Shown here piece by piece: positions 56,846 to 64,000 of a DNA stretch of 64,000 bases. The notes under the pieces were generated by a model. That model was not told the origin of the DNA and did no database searches. It saw only the letters and a list, made by a program, of their open reading frames with translations. The number at the start of each line of letters is the position of its first letter. Position 1 is the first letter of the stretch. Where the stretch lies: the NCBI RefSeq assembly GCF_019429535.1, contig NZ_JAHXZM010000003.1, positions 310,001 to 374,000 of the forward strand, written 5' to 3'. The DNA is from Sphingomonas citricola (GTDB lineage Bacteria > Pseudomonadota > Alphaproteobacteria > Sphingomonadales > Sphingomonadaceae). A program made the translations under genes and the position numbers.

Positions 56846-57780
56846 AAGCCGTGCTACCCGCGATCGCGCGCCCGCTGCTCGAGGCGAGGCTCCCCGACGA
56901 TCTCGAGGTCGCGTGGTTCACCTCCCCCGACGATGCCAAGGCAATGATCGCCGACGCGGAGATTGCGTGGGTCGACATGCAGCCGACGTCGCACGTGGCG
57001 GAAGCGATCCGCGCCTCGAGTCCGACGCTGAAATGGGTGTCGACGATCTACGCCGGTCTGGATGCGTTTCCGCTCGACCTGCTGCGCAGCCGCGACGTCA
57101 CGCTGACGAACGGCGTCGGGATCAACGCGATTGCGGTGGCCGAATATGCGGTCATGGGCGTGCTGGTCGCGGCCAAGCGATACGATGAGGTGGTGCGCGC
57201 GCAGGACCGCCACGAATGGCCGAAGGACGCGCCAGGGAAGACAGAGCTCGCCGACACGCGCGCGCTCATCATCGGCATGGGGGCGATCGGCGGCATGATC
57301 GCCGACCGGCTGCGCGCGTTCGGCGTCGACGTCATCGGCGTCACGCGCTCTGGACGGGATGGCACGCTGACCCCCGACGCGTGGCGCGCTCGGGTGGGCG
57401 AGTTCGACTGGATCGTCCTCGCGGCGCCGTCGACCGACGATACCAAGGCGATGATCGGTGCGGATGAGCTGTCCGCGATGAAGCCGGGCGCGTGGCTGAT
57501 CAACATCGCGCGCGGTGACATGATCGACGACGACGCGCTGCTCGCCGCGCTCGACGCGCGCCGGATCGGAGGTGCCTTTCTCGATCCCACCAATCCCGAA
57601 CCGCTGCCGGCCGATCATCCACTGTGGCGTGCGCCCAATTGCATGATCACGATGCATCTGTCGGGGCGCAGCCAGACGAAGATGTTCGAGCGTGCCGCGG
57701 CGTTGTTCCTCGATAATCTGGCGGCATATCGCGCCGGGCAGCCGATGAGAAACGTCGCGGATCTCGATGCGGGCTATTGA
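56842..57780 (+). CDS. D-isomer 2-hydroxyacid dehydrogenase family protein
   Basis: A 312-residue NAD(P)-dependent dehydrogenase. The Rossmann loop is ALIIGMGAIGGMIADRLRAFG (about 143-163). The catalytic Arg lies in LINIARGDMIDDDAL, and the C-terminal His is in the MITMHLSGRSQ segment, which corresponds to the usual 'TPHxSG'. A Glu normally paired with them probably lies in the LDPTNPEPLP loop. The substrate is unknown (glyoxylate/hydroxypyruvate reductase-like). It starts in the cysS stop codon. Confidence 0.9.
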   Translation: MKAVLPAIARPLLEARLPDDLEVAWFTSPDDAKAMIADAEIAWVDMQPTSHVAEAIRASSPTLKWVSTIYAGLDAFPLDLLRSRDVTLTNGVGINAIAVAEYAVMGVLVAAKRYDEVVRAQDRHEWPKDAPGKTELADTRALIIGMGAIGGMIADRLRAFGVDVIGVTRSGRDGTLTPDAWRARVGEFDWIVLAAPSTDDTKAMIGADELSAMKPGAWLINIARGDMIDDDALLAALDARRIGGAFLDPTNPEPLPADHPLWRAPNCMITMHLSGRSQTKMFERAAALFLDNLAAYRAGQPMRNVADLDAGY

Positions 57781-57925
57781 TCGGCCATCACGCCGAACAG
57801 GTTTTTCGACGCGACCGAACGTTGATCGACGCTGAACCACGGGGCCTAGCCGATTGCCCTGAGCAGATTTTTTCCTTACCACGGTTCTACTTTGAACCGG
57901 GAGTTTGGAGTTGGAAGCTAGATTG

Positions 57926-58072
57926 ATGTTCGCCTACGGCCTGATCGCGGCAATCGCGCTGGTCGGAAGCGTTGCGGGGGTGGTGTGGTCGAAGAAGCGC
58001 AAGGCGCGCAATCGACGGCTACGCGGGATCAAGTCTTACACGCCGGTGAGCGGCCGTTCGGCCGTGCGATAA
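57926..58072 (+). CDS. Small single-helix membrane protein (48 residues)
   Basis: A short ORF, MFAYGLIAAIALVGSVAG, then VVWSKKRKARNRRLRG, ending in a polar tail. One membrane helix (about 3-21) is followed by a strongly basic cytoplasmic segment. GGAAG lies eight bases before the ATG; a TTG at 57911 is a second option. It fills an otherwise empty 325-base spacer between the dehydrogenase and the SDR gene. The function is unknown. Confidence 0.5.
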   Translation: MFAYGLIAAIALVGSVAGVVWSKKRKARNRRLRGIKSYTPVSGRSAVR

Positions 58073-58105
58073 GGTGAACGACGGCGGATCGTCGGAGGAG
58101 CGGGC

Positions 58106-58888
58106 ATGGACCTGAAGCTTCGCGGGCGAATCGCCATCGTCTGCGCATCCAGCCAGGGGCTGGGGCGCGGTTGCGCGGAGGCACTCGCCGAGGCGGGTTG
58201 CACCCTCGTGCTGAACGGCCGCGACGAGGCCGCGCTGTCGCGCACTGCAGACGCGATCCGGCTGGCGACGGGCACGCGCGTGAAAACGGTGGCGGGCGAT
58301 ATCGCGCTGGACGCGACGCAGCAGGCGCTGATCGCGGCGGCGGACGGCGCGCCCGACATCCTGGTCAACAACAATGCCGGCCCGCCGCTGCGTGATTTTC
58401 GCACGATCGGCAGCGACGATCTGCACGCAGGGCTGGAGGCGAACATGGTCACGCCGATCCGCATGGTGCAGCGCGTGATCGACGGGATGGTCGAGCGACG
58501 GTTCGGTCGGATCGTGTGCATCACCTCGGCCGCGGTCAAGGCGCCAGTCGCGGGCCTCGATCTGTCGAGCGGCGCGCGGGTGGGGCTGACGGGCTTTCTT
58601 GCCGGAGTCGTACGGTCGGTCGCGCATGCCAATGTGACGATCAACTTCCTCCTGCCCGGACTGTTCGAGACGCGTCGGCTCGAGGGCGTGCACGCCTTCG
58701 CGGCGGAGGCGCAAGGCATCGATGCTTCGGAAGCGGCGCGGCGCGCACGCGAGCGTATCCCGGCGCGACGCTTCGGTAATCCGGCGGAATTCGGCGCGGC
58801 GTGCGCGTTCCTGTGTTCGGACGGTGCGGGCTTCATCACGGGGCAGAGCCTCCTGATCGACGGCGGTGCCTTTCCGGGTATCCTCTGA
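58106..58888 (+). CDS. Atypical short-chain dehydrogenase/reductase lacking the YxxxK pair
   Basis: A 260-residue SDR-fold protein. The nucleotide loop (CASSQGLGRG, about 13-22), NNNAGPP (about 88-94) and the Ser of ITSAAV (about 141) are present. The expected YxxxK catalytic pair is not: the aligned segment reads GLDLSSGARVGLTG, with Leu near 151 and Ser near 155. The C-terminal FLLPGLFETRRL and GQSLLIDGGAFPG fit the 3-oxoacyl-ACP-reductase-like branch. It may bind a cofactor or ligand without ordinary reductase chemistry, or use another base. The start has GGAG upstream. Confidence 0.88.
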   Translation: MDLKLRGRIAIVCASSQGLGRGCAEALAEAGCTLVLNGRDEAALSRTADAIRLATGTRVKTVAGDIALDATQQALIAAADGAPDILVNNNAGPPLRDFRTIGSDDLHAGLEANMVTPIRMVQRVIDGMVERRFGRIVCITSAAVKAPVAGLDLSSGARVGLTGFLAGVVRSVAHANVTINFLLPGLFETRRLEGVHAFAAEAQGIDASEAARRARERIPARRFGNPAEFGAACAFLCSDGAGFITGQSLLIDGGAFPGIL

Positions 58889-58954
58889 CCAGTCATTCGC
58901 GGTTCATGACGGCGCGGGCACGCCGCGCTTGCCGGGACGAGAAGCGAGCCGATC

Positions 58955-59068
58955 ATGCGGCGTGGCTGGCAATGGCTGTTGTTGTGGTGCTTCTGCCTGG
59001 TGGGCTGGGCGCTGGCGATCGCATATGTGATCTATGACATACGCGGCGGGGCGCTGGATCTGTTCTGA
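58955..59068 (+). CDS. Tiny membrane ORF (37 residues)
   Basis: MRRGWQWLLLWCFCLVGWA is followed by LAIAYVIYDIRGGALDLF. It is one long hydrophobic helix with four Trp and two Cys and a positive N-terminus, so N-in topology is expected. Its ribosome site is weak and no relatives are recalled, so it is a tentative call in the 294-base gap before the DAHP synthase gene. Confidence 0.42.
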   Translation: MRRGWQWLLLWCFCLVGWALAIAYVIYDIRGGALDLF

Positions 59069-59182
59069 CCGACTGATCGAGCGGGGCGAACAGGACGACA
59101 GGGATTGCAAGGTTTCCTTCGTTGCGCCGAATCGCTAACGGACGCACGGATTGTTGCTCTTGTTACTGTAATGGAATTGAAC

Positions 59183-60553
59183 ATGGCCGCGAATTGGGCC
59201 CCCGACAGCTGGACCCGGCACGAAGCGCGTCAGCTACCCACCTACCCCGACGCCGCACGACTGACGGAGGCGACCGATCGCCTGTCGAGCTTCCCGCCGC
59301 TGGTGTTCGCGGGCGAGGCGCGCAACCTGACGACCGATCTCGCCAAGGTGGCGGAGGGCAAGGCGTTCCTGTTGCAGGGCGGCGATTGCGCGGAGAGCTT
59401 CGCCGAATTCCACCCCAACAACATTCGCGATACGTTCCGCGTCATCCTTCAGATGGCGGTGGTGCTGACGTTCGCGTCGAAGCTGCCGGTGGTGAAGCTC
59501 GGCCGCATGGCGGGGCAATTCGCCAAGCCGCGTTCGGCGGATACCGAGACAATCGGGGGCGTCAAGCTGCCGAGCTACCGCGGCGACAACGTCAACGACA
59601 TCGCGTTCACGCCCGAATCGCGCGTGCCCGATCCCGAACGGATGGTGCGGGCCTACGCGCAGTCGGCGGCGACGCTCAACCTGCTGCGCGCGTTCGCGCA
59701 AGGGGGATACGCCAACCTTCATCAGGTGCATCGCTGGACGCACGATTTCATGGGTCGTAGCCCATGGGCGAAGAAATACGCCGAGACCGCCGACCGCATC
59801 GGCGAGGCGCTCGATTTCATGGAAGCGTGCGGGATCAGCCCCGACACGGTCCCGCAATTGTCGCAGACGACCTTTTACACCAGCCACGAGGCACTGCTGC
59901 TGCCGTTCGAGCAGGCGATGGCGCGGCAGGATTCGCTGACCGGCGACTGGTACGACACCTCGGCGCACTTCCTGTGGATCGGCGACCGCACCCGCTTCGA
60001 GGGCTCGGCGCACGTCGAGTTCCTGCGCGGGATCGGCAACCCGATCGGGGTCAAGTGCGGGCCGAGCCTCGAGCCCGACGCGCTGCTCAGAATGCTCGAC
60101 ACGCTCAATCCGGCGCGCGTGCCCGGTCGCATGACGCTGATCACGCGTTATGGCCACGACAAGATCGAGGCGCACCTCCCCCGGCTGGTGCGCGCCGTGA
60201 CGCGCGAGGGGCATCCGGTGGTGTGGTCGTGCGACCCGATGCACGGCAACGTGATCAAGGCCGCGAACGGTTACAAGACGAGACCGTTCGACCGCATCCT
60301 GGCGGAGGTACGCGGCTTCTTCGCGGTTCACCGTGCCGAGGGCACGCACGCCGGTGGTATCCATGCGGAGATGACCGGGCAGAATGTGACCGAGTGCACC
60401 GGTGGCGCGATCGACGTGACCGAACAGAGCCTGGCCGATCGCTACCACACGCATTGCGATCCGCGGTTGAACGCCGGACAGAGCCTGGAACTCGCGTTCC
60501 TGCTGGCCGAAATGCTCAACACCGAAATGGCGGAACGGCGCAAGGCAGCTTGA
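59183..60553 (+). CDS. 3-deoxy-D-arabino-heptulosonate 7-phosphate synthase, class II
   Basis: First step of the shikimate pathway, joining PEP and erythrose-4-phosphate. The 456-residue protein is the plant/AroA-II type: [29 protein letters not shown] (metal Cys), [52 protein letters not shown] and [21 protein letters not shown] 59183 gives the usual N-terminus; ATG 59171 is close by. A 12-bp hairpin lies 16 bases after the stop. Confidence 0.96.
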   Translation: MAANWAPDSWTRHEARQLPTYPDAARLTEATDRLSSFPPLVFAGEARNLTTDLAKVAEGKAFLLQGGDCAESFAEFHPNNIRDTFRVILQMAVVLTFASKLPVVKLGRMAGQFAKPRSADTETIGGVKLPSYRGDNVNDIAFTPESRVPDPERMVRAYAQSAATLNLLRAFAQGGYANLHQVHRWTHDFMGRSPWAKKYAETADRIGEALDFMEACGISPDTVPQLSQTTFYTSHEALLLPFEQAMARQDSLTGDWYDTSAHFLWIGDRTRFEGSAHVEFLRGIGNPIGVKCGPSLEPDALLRMLDTLNPARVPGRMTLITRYGHDKIEAHLPRLVRAVTREGHPVVWSCDPMHGNVIKAANGYKTRPFDRILAEVRGFFAVHRAEGTHAGGIHAEMTGQNVTECTGGAIDVTEQSLADRYHTHCDPRLNAGQSLELAFLLAEMLNTEMAERRKAA

Positions 60554-60568
60554 CCCGGTGATAGGCAA

Positions 60569-60596
60569 GCAGGCGGGCACGATCGTGTTCGCCTGC
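60569..60596 (+). terminator. Hairpin after the DAHP synthase gene
   Basis: A 12-bp stem (GCAGGCGGGCAC at 60569-60580 with its partner at 60585-60596, two G-T pairs) around a GATC loop, 16 bases beyond the stop codon. There is no T-run, so it may be a weak or factor-assisted terminator. Confidence 0.5.
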
Positions 60597-60617
60597 GCGC
60601 CCCGGCAAAAAGGATGC

Positions 60618-60646
60618 TTGACGCCGTACCTTCGCCACCGTAATTG
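60618..60646 (+). promoter_or_regulatory. Promoter of tRNA-Glu
   Basis: TTGACG (60618-60623) and TAATTG (60641-60646) are separated by exactly 17 bases, with the -10 ending 19 bases before the mature tRNA 5' end. This is the best sigma-70-like promoter seen in the window. Confidence 0.65.
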
Positions 60647-60665
60647 CGCGCCTCGCACCGCGCAC

Positions 60666-60740
60666 GGCCCCTTCGTCTAGCGGTTAGGACGTCGCCCTCT
60701 CACGGCGAAAACACGAGTTCGATTCTCGTAGGGGTCACCA
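60666..60740 (+). tRNA. tRNA-Glu (anticodon CUC)
   Basis: A 75-base cloverleaf. The acceptor stem GGCCCCT pairs with AGGGGTC, and the D-arm is of the TCGTCTAGCGGTTAGGAC type, as in other bacterial tRNA-Glu. The anticodon stem encloses CTCTCAC with anticodon CTC. The T-arm has GTTCGATTC, and the 3' CCA is encoded. It reads GAG codons, which suits a high-GC genome. It has its own promoter just upstream. Confidence 0.95.
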
Positions 60741-60833
60741 GATTGCCGGCGGTGCGGAAATCAACAGCGATGGAACGCCGGCGCGCTTCGTAGCGGATTG
60801 AGCCATGGTGTTCTTTACAGTAGCGAGCGTCGC

Positions 60834-61538
60834 ATGAGTGCAACGATCGCCCTGGTCGACGACGATCGCAATATCCTGACCTCGGTGTCGATCGCACTGC
60901 AGGCCGAGGGTTTCCTGACGCGGGTCTACCCGGACGGCGAAGCGGCGCTGAAGGCGCTGATCGAGAACCCGCCCGATCTCGCCATCCTCGACATCAAGAT
61001 GCCGCGCATGGACGGGCTCGAACTGCTGCGGCGGCTGCGCGAGAAGCAGACCACGCCGGTCATCTTCCTGACGAGCAAGGACGACGAACTGGACGAGGCA
61101 CTCGGCCTCGCGCTCGGCGCGGACGATTATATCGCCAAGCCGTTCAGCCAACGGCTGCTGATCGCGCGCATACGCGCGATCCTGCGGCGCACCGAGTTGT
61201 CAGCCGGACACGATGCCGATCAGACCGAGGCGAACGGCCCGATCGAGCGTGGGCGGCTGGTGATGGACCCGGCACGCCACCGCGTGTCGTGGAGCGGAAC
61301 GCCTGTCACGTTGACGGTGACCGAGTTCCTGATCCTCGAAACGCTCGCGCAGCGTCCCGGCATCGTCAAGACGCGCAACCAGTTGATGGACGCGGCCTAT
61401 CAGGACGACATCTACGTCGACGACCGCACGATCGATTCGCACATCAAGCGCGTGCGCCGCAAATTCCGCGAGGTCGACGCCGACTTCGACTCGATCGAAA
61501 CGCTGTATGGCGCCGGCTACCGCTTCTCCGAGGAGTGA
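60834..61538 (+). CDS. chvI: Two-component response regulator ChvI
   Basis: OmpR/PhoB-type regulator paired with ChvG. In 234 residues the receiver domain has the acidic pocket VDDD (about 8-11), phospho-acceptor Asp at about 53 ([12 protein letters not shown]), Thr at about 80 and Lys at about 102 (YIAKPF). A winged-helix domain follows from about 135 ([45 protein letters not shown]). In relatives it controls envelope, acid-stress and carbon genes. The 3' end overlaps chvG by 32 bases. ATG 60834 is preferred to an in-frame start at 60798. Confidence 0.95.
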   Translation: MSATIALVDDDRNILTSVSIALQAEGFLTRVYPDGEAALKALIENPPDLAILDIKMPRMDGLELLRRLREKQTTPVIFLTSKDDELDEALGLALGADDYIAKPFSQRLLIARIRAILRRTELSAGHDADQTEANGPIERGRLVMDPARHRVSWSGTPVTLTVTEFLILETLAQRPGIVKTRNQLMDAAYQDDIYVDDRTIDSHIKRVRRKFREVDADFDSIETLYGAGYRFSEE

Positions 61539-63075
61539 TCCGCTCGATCCTGCGCTGCGCTGGTCGGATCAGGTATCGCTGACGCCGCGCATCCTGGCAG
61601 TCAACGTGTTCGCGTTGCTGCTGCTGGGCGGCGGGTTCTTCTATCTCGATTCGTTCCGCACCCGGATTTTGGACAGCCGCGTCATGCAGATGCAGCGCGA
61701 GGCGGGGCTGATGGCGGAGGCGCTCGCGGCGGCACCCGCACCCGCCCGCGCCGCGGTGCTGACGCGGCTGGCGCGCGACACCGGGGCGCGGTTGCAATTG
61801 CTCGACCCACAGGATCGCGTCCTGCTCGACAGCGAACGGCTGGGGGGACCGGATTTCACCCTCGTCGATCCACGCACCGACGGATTGAGCCAGCGGGCGG
61901 CGCGCTGGCTCGACGCAGGGATCGACTCGATCGTGCGTGCGCCTTCGTCGCCTAGCTACGACCCCGCCCGCGTGCCCCCCGACCCGGACATGGCGCGCAA
62001 CACGCTTGCCTTGTCTGCGACGGTGTGGCGCGCACCCGACCGCACCCCGGTGATCACCGCGGCGGCGGCGCTGCCCGACCGCTCCGCGATCCTGTCGACG
62101 ATCAATGCGCGCGACATCACCGAGCGGGTCCGCGTCGAGCGGTATCGATTGAGCCTCGTCGTGCTGACCGCGCTCGCGATCTCGATCGCGTTGTCGTTGT
62201 TTCTAGCGCGGACGATCGTCGGGCCGCTGCGTCGTCTCGCACGCGCCGCGGTGCGCGTACGGCTGGGGCGCGCGCGCGAAGTCGTTGTCCCGCGTCTGCC
62301 CGACCGCCGCGACGAGATCGGCATGCTCGCGCGCGCACTCTCCGACATGAGCCTCGCGTTGCGGGCGCGGATCGACGCGACCGAGGCGTTCGCCGCCGAC
62401 GTGACCCACGAGCTTAAGAACCCCCTCGCCTCGCTGCGCAGCGCGGTCGACGTGCTCGCACGCGTCGATGATCGCGAGGCGCAGGCGCGACTGCTGACCA
62501 TCGTCGCCGACGACGTCCACCGGCTCGACCGGCTGATCAGCGATATCTCGGATGCGTCACGGCTCGACGCGCAGTTGAGCCGCGCCAAGTTCGAGCGGAT
62601 CGACCTCGTCGCGATGATCGAGGGGCTGCTGGCGCAGCGTGCGCAGCGCGGATCGACGCGCGGCATTCGACTGCACCTCGATCTGCTGCCCGACGCGCAT
62701 GCGCCGGTCATGGCGGAGGGGATGCGGCTGGAGCGGGTGTTCGACAATCTCCTCGACAACGCGCTCTCCTTCTCGCCCGACGGCGGCGTCGTCTCCATCG
62801 CGTTGCGCCGCGTCGACGGCGACGTCGAGGTCCGAGTCGAGGACGAGGGACCGGGCGTCCCCGAGGAGGCGCGAGAGGCGATCTTCCGCCGCTTTCACTC
62901 GGTCCGCCCAAGCGAGGAAGCGTTCGGCAGGCATTCGGGGCTGGGCTTGGCGATCGCGCGGACCATCGTCGAGGCGCATCAGGGGAGCATTGCGGTCGAG
63001 AGCCGCGAGGATCGTCTGAGCGGGGCGCGCTTCGTCGTGCGCCTGCCGGTGGCCGAGGACGAGGAGCCCTCGTGA
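61507..63075 (+). CDS. chvG: Sensor histidine kinase ChvG
   Basis: Membrane sensor for ChvI. The 522-residue protein has a short cytoplasmic start, a membrane helix (about 28-48), and a periplasmic sensor (about 49-214). A second helix (about 215-235) and a HAMP segment (236-290) lead to the H-box [12 protein letters not shown] with phospho-His at about 301. The ATPase domain has [21 protein letters not shown] and [14 protein letters not shown] 61507 is the only plausible start and lies within chvI. Its stop overlaps hprK. Confidence 0.94.
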   Translation: MAPATASPRSDPLDPALRWSDQVSLTPRILAVNVFALLLLGGGFFYLDSFRTRILDSRVMQMQREAGLMAEALAAAPAPARAAVLTRLARDTGARLQLLDPQDRVLLDSERLGGPDFTLVDPRTDGLSQRAARWLDAGIDSIVRAPSSPSYDPARVPPDPDMARNTLALSATVWRAPDRTPVITAAAALPDRSAILSTINARDITERVRVERYRLSLVVLTALAISIALSLFLARTIVGPLRRLARAAVRVRLGRAREVVVPRLPDRRDEIGMLARALSDMSLALRARIDATEAFAADVTHELKNPLASLRSAVDVLARVDDREAQARLLTIVADDVHRLDRLISDISDASRLDAQLSRAKFERIDLVAMIEGLLAQRAQRGSTRGIRLHLDLLPDAHAPVMAEGMRLERVFDNLLDNALSFSPDGGVVSIALRRVDGDVEVRVEDEGPGVPEEAREAIFRRFHSVRPSEEAFGRHSGLGLAIARTIVEAHQGSIAVESREDRLSGARFVVRLPVAEDEEPS

Positions 63076-63512
63076 ACGACGCGGTGGCCGGCACGCGGAT
63101 GCACGCCACCACGGTGGCCATCGACGGTCGCGGCGTGATGCTGCTCGGCGCGTCGGGGGCTGGAAAATCCGACCTCGCGCTACGGCTGATCGACCGCGGC
63201 GCGGTGTTGGTCAGCGACGATTATACCGATCTCCGTCGCGTCGGCGACACGCTGGTTGCCTCGCCGCCCGCGACCATCGCGGGAAAGATCGAGATCAGGG
63301 GGCTCGGCATCGTTGAACGGGCATTTGCGCCCTCCACCGCGATCGAATTGGTGATATGCCTGGGCGATGAGATCGAACGCATGCCCGAGCCACGCTGGCG
63401 CACGATCGCGGGGGTGGGCGTGCGAGAAATGGTGATCGATCCGCGGCCCGCCTCCGCTCCGATCAAGGTCGAATATGCGCTCCGCGTCCCGCCTGCCGAG
63501 CGGGTGGCGTGA
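63072..63512 (+). CDS. hprK: HPr kinase/phosphorylase, short alphaproteobacterial form
   Basis: Phosphorylates HPr on Ser in the regulatory PTS. At 146 residues it has only the C-terminal catalytic domain, as usual in alphaproteobacteria. Visible are the Walker A LLGASGAGKSDLALRLI (Lys at about 32), SDDYTDL, and the family signature around EIRGLGIVERAF. It starts at a GTG overlapping the chvG stop and is followed by rapZ, tying ChvG/ChvI signalling to the PTS branch. Confidence 0.94.
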   Translation: MNDAVAGTRMHATTVAIDGRGVMLLGASGAGKSDLALRLIDRGAVLVSDDYTDLRRVGDTLVASPPATIAGKIEIRGLGIVERAFAPSTAIELVICLGDEIERMPEPRWRTIAGVGVREMVIDPRPASAPIKVEYALRVPPAERVA

Positions 63513-63514
63513 CG

Positions 63515-64000
63515 ATGCAGGTGCTGCTGGTCGTCGGCATGTCGGGCGCGGGCAAGTCAACCGTGCTCAGAACGCTCGAGGACATTGGGTGGGAGACGGT
63601 CGACAATCTGCCGATCACGCTGCTGATGCGCTTTCTGCACGGGACGCAGCGCGAGGCGGGTGCGAGCAACCGTCCGCTCGCGCTCGGCTTCGGCGCGCGG
63701 ACGCGTGACTTCGATCCCGACGCGTTCATCACGCAGGTTGCGGCGCTGCGCGAACGCGCCGACCTCGACATCGGACTGCTGTTCCTCGATTGCTCAAGCG
63801 ACGAACTCGCGCGGCGATACGCCGAGACCCGCAGGCGCCATCCGATGGCGGAGGATCGCCCGGTACGCGACGGCATCATCGCCGAGCGCGGTCTGCTCGC
63901 GCCGCTCAGGCGGTGGGCCAATCGGCTGATCGATACGACCGACCTGAAGGCGAACGCGCTGGCGCATCAGGTCCGCACGCTGTTCGGGCGCCACGTCGAG
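63515..64000 (+). CDS. rapZ: RNase adapter RapZ (3' end outside the window)
   Basis: P-loop protein that in E. coli guides RNase E to the GlmZ small RNA, tuning amino-sugar synthesis; in alphaproteobacteria it lies with PTS genes. 162 residues are visible: Walker A VGMSGAGKSTVLRTLEDIGW (loop at 8-15), VDNLP (about 28-32), FLDCSSDELARRYAETRRRHP and EDRPVRDGIIAER. The C-terminal domain is cut off. ATG 63515 is used; a GTG at 63509 would form GTGA with the hprK stop. Confidence 0.93.
   Translation, partial: MQVLLVVGMSGAGKSTVLRTLEDIGWETVDNLPITLLMRFLHGTQREAGASNRPLALGFGARTRDFDPDAFITQVAALRERADLDIGLLFLDCSSDELARRYAETRRRHPMAEDRPVRDGIIAERGLLAPLRRWANRLIDTTDLKANALAHQVRTLFGRHVE

Overview
The window is a dense, high-GC stretch of bacterial chromosome, made almost entirely of core housekeeping genes with short spacers and many 1-4 base start/stop overlaps (ATGA, GTGA, TGATG) and frequent GTG or TTG starts. 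Gene content and order point to an alphaproteobacterium of the Sphingomonadales (Sphingomonas-like): chvI-chvG-hprK-rapZ, a dnaA-rpsT-mutM-ubiE-ubiB-coaBC-dut string, secB divergent from a Tim44-like gene followed by mltA and smr, class II DAHP synthase, and small sphingomonad-type signal-peptide proteins. This assignment is an inference from protein character and order; no database was searched. No CRISPR array, prophage, transposon or insertion sequence was seen.

Layout. 1-2641: an exported DUF2066-like protein cut by the window edge, divergent from purM-purN and a YjbR/MmcQ-like gene. 2652-5638 (minus): pepA, holC, ndk and a GNAT acetyltransferase. 5792-11333 (plus): lptD-surA-pdxA-rsmA, the classic envelope/ribosome cluster. 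11339-14648 (minus): a TPR protein, an RsmB-like rRNA methyltransferase and guaB. 14806-16280 (plus): an SPFH/NfeD pair. 16351-20977 (minus): ivd-mccB-mccA for leucine catabolism. 21063-23125: two LysR regulators tail to tail, one with two helix-turn-helix domains. 23241-25082: GTP-type PEP carboxykinase. 25264-29418: a Tat-exported M24 peptidase, a DctA/GltP-type symporter and comM. 29589-32727: rpmH-rnpA-yidD-yidC-engB. 32786-35647: GST, dapE, a DUF1440 protein and msrB. 35652-38117 (minus): Tim44-like, mltA, smr. 38262-41886: secB, murJ, trpS, pspC-like. 41893-44990 (minus): dnaA, rpsT, mutM. 45110-51191 (plus): ubiE, ubiB, a membrane protein, coaBC, dut, a TonB-C-like protein and a MoeB/ThiF-type E1 enzyme. 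51196-55309: galU, a metallophosphatase, a small exported protein, an FKBP isomerase, rpsU and a nitrilase-family amidase. 55415-60553: cysS, a 2-hydroxyacid dehydrogenase, two tiny membrane ORFs, an atypical SDR and DAHP synthase. 60618-64000: tRNA-Glu(CUC) with its promoter, then chvI-chvG-hprK-rapZ running off the edge.

How the parts work together. The most distinctive area is 16.3-25.1 kb. A leucine/isovalerate degradation operon and a gluconeogenic PEP carboxykinase gene flank two convergent LysR genes, and each divergent spacer carries an ATAG-N7-CTAT inverted repeat. It reads as a mirror-image regulatory module for carbon flow between amino-acid catabolism and gluconeogenesis. The right edge links an envelope-sensing two-component system to the regulatory, nitrogen-type phosphotransferase branch. 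Other points of interest are a short intergenic repeat in two copies (13.1 and 54.1 kb), an SDR that has lost the Tyr/Lys catalytic pair, a 344-residue unassigned membrane protein inside the ubiquinone/CoA operon, and tiny membrane proteins at 53.1, 57.9 and 59.0 kb.
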